Assembly: GCA_002104985.1 (NCBI GenBank)
Contig: MCGO01000001.1
Span: forward strand, 248,001 to 312,000
Direction: 5' to 3'
DNA: 64,000 bases
Origin: Rhizoclosmatium globosum
Lineage: Eukaryota > Chytridiomycota > Chytridiomycetes > Chytridiales > Chytriomycetaceae
Each line of letters opens with the position of its first letter. Positions within the stretch are counted from its first letter, which is position 1. The position numbers and the translations under genes were made by a program. The notes under the pieces are model-generated. The model was not told the origin of the DNA and did not search any database. It saw only the letters and a list, made by a program, of their open reading frames with translations. Positions 22,737-35,330 of the stretch are shown here, piece by piece.

Positions 22737-25323
22737 ATGGCCAACAAAGAAGCTGCCGTTCTTCTAATCGATGTAGGACGCAGTATGTGGCGAACAAAGG
22801 ACAGCCATGGAATAAGTCACCTCGACAGTGCGTGTATGGCCGTCCAACACATTCTCCACTCAAAGGTGGGTTACATCAGCATACTCACACTAAGCATATC
22901 CAACAGATCATCCAAGGCCGAAAGACAGACCTTGTGTCAGTCATGTTGGTTGGAACTGATGGTAAGAGGCCTCAAAACGAATGAGTGGACTTAATAACAG
23001 TCTGTGCAGAAACGGACAACCACGTCAACGAAGCGAATGGGGGCTATGAACACATTACCACGTACACTGATATTGAAATGGCAAATTTAAAGACTCTCGA
23101 ATTCGTAACTGGTGGTTGCGTGAAGGGGCAGGGCTCTGGAGACAGTAAGTTGCTTGGGTTTACTTCCCCACTGCTGATGACTCCTATACAGTCCTTGATG
23201 GTATCGTTGTCGCTGTGTCGCTCCTTGACAGGCATTGCAAACATCTGAAGTGGGCAAAGACGATCTTTGTGTTGTCGGACTTTTCGTCTCCCATCAATCA
23301 AGCGGACACACGCTCGATTATCCAAAGAGCCGTCAGTTACGAAGTTAAAGTGAACTTAATGTAAATTACGCTTGTGTTTTGCCTGTTGCTTACCATGCTT
23401 CTCCAGTGGCTTTGGTTTCAAAGATGATCCACCACCAGACTCTGATAAATCTGCTCGAGCTGAAAATGAACGCTTCATGAGGTCATTTGCCGAATCTACA
23501 AAAGGAGACATATTTACTGGTTCTGAGGCTCTTTCCATTTTGGGAAGTCTGCGAACTCGCGCCGTAAAACCTACAACTCTGATTCGCTGTGGTATGACTC
23601 TTGGTGACCCGGAAGACCAAACAAATAGTCTCAGTTTTCCTGTTTGGGCCTACTCGAAAGTGAAAGAAGCGAAACTCCCAAGTGCGAAAAAGTGGTCTAG
23701 GGCTGGAGCTGAAGCAGCCGAAGGCAGTAACGACGCGTTCCTCGGAGACGTGGCTATGGAACGTACTTATAAAGTCAAAGATGTGGCTATTGATGGAGCA
23801 GATCCTGATGTTGCTATGGATGGAATCACTCTCGAAAAGGAGGACTTGATTCGTGCATACAAATACGGCAAAGACTTAATCCCATTCAGCGAAGAAGATA
23901 GAGATGCCATGAAACTCCACACGATTAAAGGATTCAGCATGTTGGGTTTCATCAAAAGTTCCGACGTTTCGCGAGAGCTCCTAATCAACGACCCGATGCA
24001 AATAATTCCAGATCCTACGGCTCCATCTGAAGGAAAGAGACTGTTCGAAGTGCTTGCCTCCTCTTTGCAGGCTAAAGATATGTACGCCCTCGTTCGTTAC
24101 GTCCGTATCAATGATGCGTCGCCCAAACTCGGAATCCTTGTTCCCCACATTGGTAAAAAAATCTGGTGTGCTTGGATTCAGCTTCCATTTAAGGAAGACG
24201 TGAGAGAGTATTCATTTACGACGTTGGCGCCACTGTTGTTGAATCACGGTGGCTCGTCTGCAACGCAAACTTTTCATGAATCTGCTTCAGCTTCTTTGGC
24301 TGCTGATCTATTGAGTCAGGCGGGTTTATCTCAGTCAGGAGAGTCAAAGCGAAGAAAAATGTTGCATAGAATCGTGGAGACGACTGAAGCAGATCGTCGA
24401 ATTGATGCTTTCATTGATGATATGGATTTGATGACAGCACTGGATTCGGATGATGGGTTCGTGTTATTTCCTTTTCCTTTCCGTTGTGTAACTAAAACGA
24501 AAATAGTGAACCTGGAGAAGCGTACAAGCCATCCGACCTGTTTAATCCAGGATATCAACGAATGTACCAATGCATCGCTCATCGTGCAATCAACCCCAAA
24601 TCCAAAGATCTGCCTCCACTCGACCCACGTTTCGTCGCTGGTGTTCTGCCGATGCCAGAGCTTGTTGACAAGGCCAAACGCTCTCTAGAAGCTTTCAAAT
24701 CCGCTTTTGAAATCACAAAGATTGATCTTGAGAAGGAAGATAACCGCAAACGTTTCAAGCGCGGCGTGGACAATGCCAAGGAGCTGGAAAAAGATGTCTT
24801 GAATGCAGCTGCATCAGCGGCCGCGGATATCACGACTTCCTTTGACAACGTTGCAGGTGCCGCTGTTACTTCTGTCGGTACGGCGGATCCTGTTTCTGAT
24901 TTCAAGGCACTTGTTTCAAGGAACGATGAAGGAGTTGTGGCGGCTGCAATGAACCAAATGGCGGCTCGTGTGATTGGATTCATCAAAGAATCTATTGGCT
25001 CTCAGTTTTATGGAAAAGCTGTGTCATGTTTGGTTGCTATGCGCGAAGAAGGTGTCAAACGTGGATTATGGAACCGGTACAACGAATTGATGGGAGAGGT
25101 TAAGGGGTTATCATTTGATGACCGATACAAAGGGTTTTGGGGTGTGGTGAAAAAGGAAACGAAGCAAGTTGGACTGATTTCAGTTTCTGATGTGGCGGGG
25201 AGTCGTGTCAGTGACGCTGAGGCAGCTGAGTTCTTTGCCGATGCTGTTGCGGGTTCATTCATCGCCAGTGCTGATGTAGCAGAAGAGGAAGAAGAAGAAG
25301 ATTTGTTGGGTATGTTGGATTAA
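22737..25323 (+). CDS. KU80: Ku80 subunit of the Ku heterodimer
   Basis: Six exons (22737-22865, 22907-22961, 23010-23144, 23192-23360, 23407-24456, 24507-25323) give 784 residues. An N-terminal vWA-like domain (VLLIDVGRSMW; VMLVGTDETDN across a splice), the central Ku beta-barrel (about 235-480) and the C-terminal arm are in order. A C-terminal helical Ku_PK_bind-like domain follows, with an acidic end EEEEEDLLGMLD resembling the DNA-PKcs-binding tip of animal Ku80. Role: DNA end binding in non-homologous end joining and telomere care, in the nucleus. The donor at 24457 is GTTCGT and the first intron is only 41 nt, but all joins keep frame and family sequence. Confidence 0.93.
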
Positions 25324-25449
25324 TAGCTCTTAAGAAAAGTTTGAAAAGTATTGTTCAATTTCAAGAACATTTTACCACCTCCCCACCAGCAATCTTACTA
25401 GGTAGCCAGCCGAAATATGAATAATTATGGGAAGGAAGTATTTCTGGGG

Positions 25450-25470
25450 GGCAATGTCAATAACATTGCC
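25450..25470. repeat. perfect 8-bp inverted repeat (GGCAATGT-5 nt-ACATTGCC)
   Basis: It lies 127 bp after the Ku80 stop and 65 bp from tRNA-Gln. It may form a hairpin in a 3' flank. The rest of 25324-25534 holds nothing I recognise. Confidence 0.6.
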
Positions 25471-25534
25471 AGAGACTCACAAAACAAAACCACCCCCACC
25501 CGCCAACATTACTACAACCACGAAAACAACGAGA

Positions 25535-25606
25535 AGGTCGTACCCGGATTCGAACCGGGGTTGCTGGTATCAAAAACCAGTGTGATCACCACTACACTAT
25601 ACAACA
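25535..25606 (-). tRNA. tRNA-Gln(TTG)
   Basis: A 72-nt intronless cloverleaf: anticodon arm CTGGT/ACCAG with loop TTTTGAT (anticodon TTG) and T arm CCCGG-TTCGAAT-CCGGG, close to yeast tRNA-Gln. The acceptor stem TGTTGTA/TACGACC has a T-C mismatch at 1:72 and a T-G wobble at 4:69; the other five pairs hold. A and B boxes are intact. Confidence 0.88.
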
Positions 25607-25812
25607 TGCTTGTATGTTGAGCGTATCAATTTCAGTACGTATTAGTCTTTAGGCAAGCATTGGAGCTTCTGAACCACAAAACAGATGCGAGCAATCATAA
25701 ACGCGGCTCAATGAGTGTAGTGGAGACTCACGTTGCTTTTGAGATTTATCAACGGTGGGGTGGCCAATTCCGAAACTCAAGCTATAGCTTCAACCTAATA
25801 TTACTCTTAAAA

Positions 25813-27984
25813 TTAACTGTTCAATTTCCAAAACAACCGCCAAGACTCTTCCTTCCTACCCTTCCATCGAATGTTATTCCCAATCTCAAACCCAAGCAAA
25901 CCAAGAAAACAATACGGCTCGGAAATCGGTGAATCTTCATCTACACGCGTTCCGCCAATCGTCATCACCTTCATCCCCAACTCCAACCCAGTCTCACCCG
26001 CATTCACAGTAACTCCCCTCCTGATTCCACTCAAACATTCCTCCATCTCAAAAATCATCCCCTCAATCCCATCAACAATCGGCACAGCAGCACCACCCGC
26101 CTTCCCATCCTTCAACTTCCCAACCATCCCCTTCATCCGCCGTACAGCCTCCCCATCATCACCATTCCCATAAATCTGAGCACGCCATGCTGGATCCATC
26201 TTACACGCCACAAACCAAAACACAATACAACATTCCCACACAGGATACAACAACCCCTTATTCCCAAAAAACCCACGCTCCGAGTCGACCAACAGCGTTG
26301 ACCCAGGCCCAGTCGACATGTACTCCAGAAACACCCATACAGCCGAAAACCGCCACGCGGATTCTATGCACCGCGTCGACGCGGCTGTGATTGTGGTTTG
26401 TTGTGAGGGTGTGAATCTGGGTGGTGGGATGGTTGTAAGGAAGAGTATGGGACGCGTGAGGACGGATATGGTTGAGTAGTAGAGGGTGTTGATTTCTTTG
26501 AGGTAGTCTTGGAGGGTTCGGACTTGGGCTATGAGAGTTGGGATCTCGAGGAGGGTGATTTGGAAGGGGGATGTAAAATGCCATATGAATTCAGGTGGTA
26601 TTGAGGATTGGATTGAGAGGAGGCGGTTTTGTAAATGTGAGGTTGTGGTGGGGTTGAGGAGATGCGGAATTGAGGGTGGTGGTGAGGAGAAGAGTTGTTT
26701 AGCGGACCCGATTACGTTTCGGAGCTCTGAGACCCATTTCATTGTGTTGAGTTGGACAAAGATTGGGTTTGGGTCGTAGATTTGAATTGGTTGGTTTACT
26801 TTGTGGCCGGAGACTGGGAGGTGGAATGCGTCAGGGGATGTGGAAAGCTCGAGGCAGTAGTAATAGTAACAGATGTAAAACACTCGTCGCAGTTCCTCTT
26901 TTTCTCTAATTGAGAGGTGGTTTAACCATGGCAATGTGTCGGGATCTTCATCTAATTTGAGCTCGAGAATCATTTCCATTGCATTCCGAAGAAATGGCCG
27001 TCCAATCGCAGGCTGGTCGCGATCTATTGATATTTATGAATATAACTTTTGAGAAACCATTGAAGAATACTCACATAAAGCATGACTGTAGATCATGGAG
27101 TATGCCTTGACTAAGTCCGCAGATGGAGACAAATCAGATCGAAGAAGCGCTTTACGAGCTCGTGAGAAGTACATTGCCGAATTCACTTCTTCTCCTGGAT
27201 TATGACTGAAAGTGACGGCCCAACAGCAGAGGATCAAGCTAGTGTAAAAGTTGAAATCATGCCGTTTCAAAGGTGGACAAACAACATACCGCAAGACAGC
27301 ACACTTTTGAAAATAGTTTTGAAGTAGCCTTTCAGCATCGAATTCTGCAGACACAGGAAATTCTGTGCCGTTATTTGTGAGGTAGTTGTAAACAAGGAGC
27401 CAATCTGAAAAGGTTGGCATCAAATCAGCATCCTCCATACTCCAGTCGCTGTTTTTCGAGTCAACTATGGGAGATTCCATGGCGTCCATAAAGTGGTGCA
27501 AGAGTGAGGGCGAGAGAGAAGATCGGGCATGATAATGTGACGGAGAACTTGATTTACTTGTTGTAGTACCGTCAACGTTGATGATTTCCTCCATACTTTG
27601 CAAGTTTTGTACAGGAAGAAGAGGGATAGGAGCGGCAGGAATCAATGCAGGAGGTACAAGATCGGGCTCATCCGATTGCGAAAGATCAACAACAGAGTAG
27701 TTGTTATCAGGTCTTATGCATTCCCTTTCCACACCCAATCGGACACATCTTTCGCAAGCCAAAGGTCCCATGACACATTTTTTACGTTGTCTTCGGCAAC
27801 GGGAACAAGCTGTCGGCTTTGTCAGGATCGGGATGGGCTCCGACTGACCAATATCGCACAAGTCTGAGACTCCGAGTCGTTGGCAGCGATCACAGAATGA
27901 TGTGTCTGGAACTGCAATGCACTTCTTTTTCTGATTGTGGCAGCGCGTACAGGCTTCGCGGGCGGCGTGGAAGTGGTGTGGCAT
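25813..27984 (-). CDS. transcription factor with two tandem Zn2Cys6 clusters
   Basis: Exons 27075-27984 and 25813-27023 (51-nt intron) give 706 residues. Residues about 11-43 and 60-89 each form a complete Zn2Cys6 pattern: CTRCHNQKKKC..CDRCQRLG...C and CSRCRRQRKKC..CERCVRLG...C. The body (about 180-700) resembles the helical fungal middle homology region (FPVSAEFDAERLLQNYFQ, PGEEVNSAMYFSRARKALL). Fungal regulators normally carry one cluster and dimerise to read two CGG half sites; two in one chain could read a pair alone. Nuclear, target unknown. It is divergent from the FAM210-like gene across 150 bp. Confidence 0.85.
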
Positions 27985-28134
27985 TCTTGATCGTTTTTGT
28001 GGGGAAAGTGTCAGAGAAAGTGTTTTTGTGTCAGAGGCTGTTCAGTTGACGTTCGATGCTCGTACTATTAAGACATTGCTAGAAAGAATGCTTCAAGAGA
28101 GTTCCAAAAAAACTCAAGTTCAAAAAACAACATC

Positions 28135-28509
28135 ATGGAAACCCTACCGAATGCAATCAAGGCCCTAGGCGAAGAGTTTGGACCTTCTGGAATTGTTATA
28201 CTGCAGATTCTTGGATGGATCTCGTTTGGCATCATCTACATTGGTTTGCAATACGCCGGTGTAGACCCAGCCGAGTTTTGCCGCACAAACAAGTTGACAG
28301 TGTTCACGTGGGTGTTTGAAAAGGGCGGCAATGTGTTGTTGGCGTATCTGTTGAACCGGGCGCTTGGGCCAGTGCGGTGGCAGGTTGCAAAGGCTGTGCT
28401 GCCTGGGAGCCACAAGGCCATCAACCGACTTGTGCAGCCAATTGCAGGCGTACTTGGCTTCAAGGCATCCGATGAGAAGGATGAGAAAGAGAGCAAGAAG
28501 ATCAAGTAG
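28135..28509 (+). CDS. FAM210/DUF1279-like small membrane protein
   Basis: A single exon of 124 residues. One membrane helix (GIVILQILGWISFGIIYIGLQYAGV), a central part with GGNVLLAYLLNRALGPVRWQVA that resembles the DUF1279 core of FAM210A/B (mitochondrial inner membrane in animals), and a Lys/Glu-rich tail. The assignment is by eye. There is no obvious mitochondrial presequence before the conserved part. The stop is 70 bp before the next gene. Confidence 0.5.
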   Translation: METLPNAIKALGEEFGPSGIVILQILGWISFGIIYIGLQYAGVDPAEFCRTNKLTVFTWVFEKGGNVLLAYLLNRALGPVRWQVAKAVLPGSHKAINRLVQPIAGVLGFKASDEKDEKESKKIK

Positions 28510-28579
28510 AAGTGTTGCGAGTGGATTAATAAAGCGATTCGAGTTGAGTTGATTTATTTGTTTCACCGAAAGAAGGTGA

Positions 28580-31500
28580 ATGTCCTCGTCGTCGGCGCAA
28601 TGTCTGTGTCCGAATCCGCAGCAACAGATCCGCGACGACTTCATCGCGCCGTCGTTTGCCGCGCCTCGAGCCACGCCACTGCGGTCGGTGTCTGAGCCGC
28701 CGCCGCCGCCGTCTGAGTCACCGCCACCACCCGACGAGCCCGGCACCGAGATTCTTGTTCTTGTCGTTGCCGCCTTTCTCGGATTCGCATTTCTGCTGCG
28801 GCGACTGCTTTCCACGCGGAAGAAGCGGGTGAAGGTGTGTTGTTGTTGGTAGTAGGAGTAGTGGTGTTTCAAGCTGTCTCACCTTCTCCTTCTCCTTCTC
28901 CGTCTCAGGCCGCAAAGTCTGGCCACATTCCCTCGCCAGTCAGAGCAAAGATCATCTCTCACAGAAACTCAATCTCGGCAAACGAAGTCCAGTCAGACGA
29001 CCAGTTAATCGATTCGGCCCTGAGACAGCGCAAACTCCGAATGCCGCAACAGCCCGTCTCCCTCCTCAACGTCCCTGCTTCGCCTCGAAGTCAAGTGAGA
29101 GGAATCGATCGACGCCGGGTCTCAAACGACACGGCCTCGGATTCCCCGGCAACCCCCTTGACTCCTCAAACGCCACCTCCCATCAGACACTTCAAATACT
29201 ACAGCAACTCATCAAAGAAGTCTTCTGCAAATCAAAAGAGACGCCATCACTTTTTGCAGTCACATCTTTCTGGCTCAGACTTTGATGGTGCGATATTCAT
29301 CTAATTACTTCCACACTAACTCTCACCACAGCAAACAGCGCCCGCTTCGACTTGAATGCTGAAAACTCAGACTCGGACGCTGTAAACCCTGACTTGATGC
29401 CCATGCCTCCACAGCATCGCCGTACCTTTTCCTCATCAGCAGAAGAGCCACATCACCTTATTCAGCAAACAGAACAAGGAATCCCTGTCGCCAAAAGCGT
29501 CCCATCTTTCACTTTTCCATCACGTAATCCCTCATCCAACTCCACTGCCCCTCTTCCCATCCAAGTTCCGTTCCAACACCCAACACCTCCTTCCATGACG
29601 CGTGACGCTTCCCTCTCCTCCCTCCGCAAGCAAACAGCACCCGCAGATATAGACAGTGCAACAGACCAACACAGCTACAAAAGTGGAATCTCTCGCGCAA
29701 CAAGTACACGAGAATTCGAACAAGTAATGAAACTCAGAGATGACGGAGAATCAGAGTCAAGCGCCACAACAGCCCCTCCAACGTCTTCTTCTTCAGTACC
29801 TTTCTGGAAACGTGGATTCAGTCGTCCACCAAGTGTCAATGAATTGCAAGACGCATCCATTTCTCCACCCAATTCAGCTTCAAATTCTGTACCCACTACA
29901 TCCACAACTAGTTCTAGTATTCTTCCGAAACTCACGCTATTCAAGAGGAAATCAAATGCGGATCTGACGAGTGCTCTCAGTCCGGGACTTGGCGGAGATA
30001 AACCTGCCGTTCCACAGAGTCCTGTTGCTGCAGTCATGAAAGGATTCTGGCCAATCAAAAGTAGTGCGAGTGCTGCAGGAAGTGGAAATAGTCGTGTGGG
30101 AAGTCCTGCGACTCTTGGAGACCATGTCGAGCCTGTGTCTTTGTTGGCCAAAGAAGAATCTTCTACAGTTGACGATGCTGTCGGCCGCGGAGTTCCGATT
30201 TTATCGTTGCCGACAAAGAAGGGAAAGAAAGCAACTGCATTGAGTAGTACCAAGAAAGCTGCTGTTGACGAAACTGGGAAGGCTTCTGTTAAAGAACCTT
30301 CTGTGTCGAGGTTCTGGCCGTCGGGTTCTAGCGCTGCCACTAAGCAACAACAAACGGAAACCAGCAGTAAAGGAAAGTCTCCTGCCGTCAGTGCGAGTTC
30401 TATGAAATTTGGGTCTGTGGATACCAAGAGCTTGGATTCAGGAGAACAGAACAATCATGGAGAAGGTGGAAGTATTTCGTCGGCAACCTCAAAGTCTTAT
30501 TGGGGGAAGCAAAGAACACCTGCTATTTCGTATGCCAAAGCTGCTGCAAAAACTGACACGGAAGAGCCGCCACAACAAGCTACGGGTAGCTTACACTCCA
30601 GCGTTTCTGGAAACAGATCAGAAAACCCTGTCTCTGTGAATGTTGATGATGATTGGATGGATGTGGACGATGGCACTCAGGTATTCTTGTTTGTTAAATT
30701 CTGCAGCGAGCTTAACCATCCCCATTTGCAGGAAAACAAACAATCTATGTTGTCACGCTTTTCAAAGTGGCAATCAGGAGGAAAGACAAAAAGCAGCTCT
30801 CACATCAAAGGACTGAATCACGATGCTAAGTCATTCGCTCCCTCTACTGCTAGCTCAGCCTCTAAATTCTTTGGACTTCGTAAACGCGCCTCACATGAAA
30901 CCATGAAAAACGAGTTTTTGCGCATGGCGACATCCTCTCCAAGCAATGAGCCTTCTCAATTGATGGATTACAGTGAGAGCCCTCAACCAGCTTACAACCC
31001 AATGGTCCCACGTAACGATTCGTTCATCAACACTCCTCTCTTCCTCCTCTCGGACTATGACCGCCCACTTTACAACCAACAACACAACCACAACGATTCT
31101 CAATCCCATCAAGATATTATCCACCGTCCCAAGCCACGGTACCAACAATTCAGCGAATATAACCACCTCTCTCCAACAAAACTCTATGACTCCGACGATG
31201 CCATCTCCCTTTCCGGTTTCCAAATGCGTCGAAAACCATCCCTCGTTGAACCCATCCACAGACCCAACAGCGCCAACCGAACAAGATCCATCTCCTCCGC
31301 CCCCGGATCCAACCTCAAAGGCGGTGCAAGCACAGACGTCGAACCCGACTCATCCGCTCTCTACAGCCCCTTCTTCTCAGGCCTCGAGATCCCAATGACA
31401 CAGACAAAAGCCCCAGCCTCGTTGAGCAGTGCGTCATCATTCCATTTGGATGGAAGCACGTCATCGATTAACGATAGCCGCGCGTCGCATCGTAGCCGAC

Positions 31501-31805
31501 ACCATCATTATCACCATCATCACCACTTTTACCATTTCCCTGCGGATCAGCAGGGTGGTGGTGGTCAACAGGTTCAGCAGCAGCAGCAGCCGGTGAATAT
31601 GCCGCTTGTGAATGTTCAAGAGCTCGCTGGAAATTTCAGGCGGTTGAGGAAGTTGAGTCACGATGCAGGGTTGTATGGTGGCGGTAGTAGTAGCACTGAC
31701 TTTGTGGAGAGGGGTTCAGGGTCGGGTTCTAAACTGGGTGGGCGTGTTTCTGGGAGCACGATTGGAAGCTTTGTGACGGTTGTTGATGATGAAGACAACG
31801 CGTAG
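28580..31805 (+). CDS. large Ser/Pro-rich single-pass membrane protein, unknown
   Basis: Exons 28580-28828, 28909-29287, 29332-30680 and 30732-31805 give 1016 residues. After 50 proline-rich residues comes one helix (EILVLVVAAFLGFAFLLRRLL) with basic residues behind it, so a type with a large cytosolic C-terminus is likely. The rest is low-complexity, rich in Ser, Thr and Pro, with SP/TP and RRxS sites, a His run (about 31491-31540) and a Gln run. The intron at 30681-30731 is 51 nt and in frame, so it can be read through; it has GT, CTTAAC and CAG at the right places. No domain is recognised; the pattern suggests a scaffold or kinase target. Confidence 0.6.
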
Positions 31806-31862
31806 AAATTCATTATCGTTTTGTTCGTGTATAAAACTTGATTATCTATTTGAAACTCTCGT

Positions 31863-34800
31863 TTATTTGCTTTTCACGTTTTTGAGTATCTCTTGTGCGT
31901 CGATGTCTGAATCTAGTTCAATTCGTAACACGCGTGGGAATTTGAAACGACTTGTTTCGCGAACGAATATACTATTCTCTTTGAGTGTGATTTGGTTGTC
32001 AATGTTTGTGACGACAAAGCAATCCACGTATCCACAGATTTCAACTGAGAGCCATACTTTACTTCCAACGGAATGGATCATAATTTCGCCATATCCCCAC
32101 TGCTTATACACGTGTCTGTTGATTTCAAATTCATATCTGCCCTATAATGAGACAAAGTGTTAGCTATGGTTTCCACACACACTTCAGCAACGTACCAAAA
32201 CTTCATACCGATACCTGGCCGTCAGGGAATGTAAAGATTCACAATAACTTCCCACCTGCGGACACGTCAAAATATCAAAAGACGTTCGTCGCGAGTCGTT
32301 TGATTTGTGGATCCTGCCTTGTGACCCAAACCTTGGCAACGAAGCTGATGGCAAAGGACACAAAGAACTCACAGATCTCGCGTGACGTGGTTTATCAGCG
32401 ATGGTTGGCGTATCAGAAATAATCCGCGCCGTCGCTGCACATGGTTTCGCCACAGACTCCAAACTGAATTTAACAGAGTCGCTCTTGACGTTGGAGCAAA
32501 TCACAGTAGCGCTACTCGTCGCAGCAGCCGAAGAACCGAACGGCGTAACCCTCGTCTCCCCAAACTCGCCGACCGCGACGACGTCGTCTTACCCCGTCTC
32601 GGAAGTGTAGGCAACTTCCACCCAGGCTTCACAACCACAGCCATCGACGCCGGATACAAGCTCGACCTCCGCTTCCTCCCACTCGATTTCTTCCCGTCAC
32701 TAATAATATCGCTCAACCGCTTCATCTCTGTTGTCTTGTAGCTGCAATACACGCCGACGGTTTTCGGGACAAAGAATGTGAGGAGGGTGAAGGTTGTGAA
32801 GATCCATGTTGCTGCGCTGCGGATTATGAGGGGTCGGGTTCCGGATTCGTCGTTGACGGCGTTGACGGTTGTGCCGGCTGTGAGGGAGGCGGCGATGACG
32901 AAGAAGAACATGAAGAGGGATTCGTTGTAGTCGCTGTTGACGCTGCGTGTGAGGTAGGCGAGGAGGGTGGTGAGAACGAGGAGGAGGCTGTTGTAGGTGT
33001 ATAGGAGGACTGTGGTTATTTGGTCGTATTTTGGGTCAGGTGCTGTTGAGATGCATTGGAATGAGTTTTGTTGGTTGTATTCGTCTTCGCGGGACGGTTT
33101 TGGGTTTGTGAGTACAGACCAGGCAATCAATAAGAGCTGTTTTTGGAAGTTAATAATGTAAGGAAAACTTGATTCAACTTACGATTTCAATCAAGATGAA
33201 ATTCACCAAGAAACCTCCGAATCTTTCGTTTGACAGCTTACTCTTTGGAATAATAGTACGACTCGAAAAGATCATGTGGATGCGGTAGTTCTTGACCAAG
33301 AATGCGGTTATTGCAATGGAGAATCCGATTACTTGAAACCACAACCGCAGATGGCAGATGATTGCAGTTGGCTTTCCCAGCAATAGTCCGATCGAGGCAT
33401 AAGCCAAAAAAGAACCAACAATTATGAGTCCTGAAAATATGGGCGCAGACTTCACAAAGATTTTGTTCAATCTAAACATAACTAGTAGTGTTGCACAGAT
33501 GACTGAAAGTGCGAGACCAGAAACGATCAGTAATATCAGTAAAAAGCCTTCGTAACTGTCTATTTCAATAGCTGCAGATAAGATCGGGGGTCCATCAGGG
33601 GGAGGAATGGTTGAACCTATCTTAACTTGTTAAAAAATGGAGGATGCGTACAAAGCATTGCTTTCTTACCACCGTTAAATTTAAATGCGTAGTTTGTAAA
33701 GAAAATTTGAGTTGCATTACTGTCAGTGAACGCAATGTCCTCCGAGTTGAGAAAATCTAAGAATGAGTAAGGGCTGTTTATATGTTGCATTTTAGTCCTC
33801 CTGAAGGAAAAATCCAACAAGCTTCACCAACATTATTAAATCTCCTGTGATTGGATCTAAAATGATTGGGTCTTGATATGCTCCATGATAGTCTTTCGTT
33901 GTAGACATTAGACTACTACCCTTTTTTGTAGCCACTCACGTGTATTACTGAACAGCACTGGTTTTAAATATCTTTGAAGTTTTCGCGTCGCAAGCATTTT
34001 TGGTGTAAACGAAGCGTTACTTTGCAACAACTAATATCCGAATTTAGAAGACCATAAAATTGGTTAGACGAAAACGAACCGAAGCGATTCCATACAGCAA
34101 AGTGTTGATACAGTCGAAAGCACCGACTGGAGCGGAAAAACTGTTTTTACGTATCAAAGGAAATTATCACATCGATTGAAGAGCATACTCTAATTCAGAG
34201 CCGGGAGCAAAGCGATCATTTAAAAGCGTCCTATTTCCAACGTTTTTCGGTGTTACAAGGATAAATCCTTGCAGTAACTGCTGTTCCAGATCTGTTGGGT
34301 TGCTTGAACTTGGGTTGTCGACACCAATCCACACATATTTGGGACCTATGAGGTCTCTAAACATGAATTCAATAACACGAGTAATTTACGGAAGGAAGCT
34401 CACTTGCAATGGAAATATATATTGCTGAGACTTGCTGTCGCGACAAACGTCAAAATATATCTTGCATCCACGATCTTCAGTGCATTCAAGGTGCTTTTCT
34501 GAAATACTGGTCCCACATGAACAACTTGAAGAATCTTGATTCCATTAACACCAAGTAACTGAATCATATCTGTAGCTGTTTGACGATTGAATTGATCGTT
34601 TCCAACAAGAATAGCTACTCTTCTGACTCCCCAAGCTTTCAAAAGGAGATAAATGTGTTTGTGGATTCCAAGTCCAGAGTATATTCGAAAGTAATATGGA
34701 AACTCATTTTTGTTTGACAGCGCAGGGGAGGCCTGCAAGTCACCGCACATTGGTATTTTGTATTGCGATAGAACGCTCGCACTTGCGCTATTTGGGTTGT

Positions 34801-35330
34801 CGTTTAAACTTTCGATTATACAGGAAGTAGGCTTACGTACATAGCAGCAGCACTTGAAAATCCTCCATACACTGCAATCAAATTAGGTGTGGCTTCAACG
34901 GCTTTAATAACACGAACAGCCGCTGATCCAGCATTGGTGGATGTGCTTGGATTGAAGGATAAGGTATTCTTCCTCCAGAAATCTATTTCCAAAAATTCAA
35001 CTCGTATATTTGGCTGAAGTATCGTTGATATATTCACGGCAAACTGTGAAGTGTCGGTTGAGAAAGATCAGTCTTCTAGTAACTCTAATGAGTCCCTGTC
35101 GGAACAAACATTGAACGTACTTCTGAAAACTGTCGCATATTCTGAACATCTTGATAGGTTCGATTTTGAGAGTCTGTTGTAGTTGATGAAGGGATTGCTA
35201 CACTGAGTGGAAGGAGGATTCCTATTTTGATCGTGACCACATCTTTTGTTGGTTGGGCGTAACAAAGGAGGTGCGTTATGCATAGGCTGTATGATAAAAC
35301 TTGTACGAAGTACGACGATGGCCTTAACAT
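31863..35330 (-). CDS. class C (GABA-B-like) G protein-coupled receptor 1
   Basis: Eleven exons: 35121-35330, 34841-35043, 34404-34787, 34171-34356, 34080-34140, 33940-34030, 33832-33892, 33670-33773, 33183-33616, 32196-33136, 31863-32141. A signal peptide starts at 35330, then an ANF-type ligand-binding domain (YFRIYSGLGIHKH, VRRVAILVGNDQF, KYVWIGVDNP, GAFDCINTLLYGIAS), seven membrane helices (about 450-680) and a long cytosolic tail. The exon sum is one base short of a frame; the break sits at a GGG near 32549, where the tail changes frame and then stays open to 31863 without any ATG. The 34141-34170 intron is only 30 nt and unsure. The layout matches receptor 2 at 56.1 kb. The ligand is unknown. 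Confidence 0.82.
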
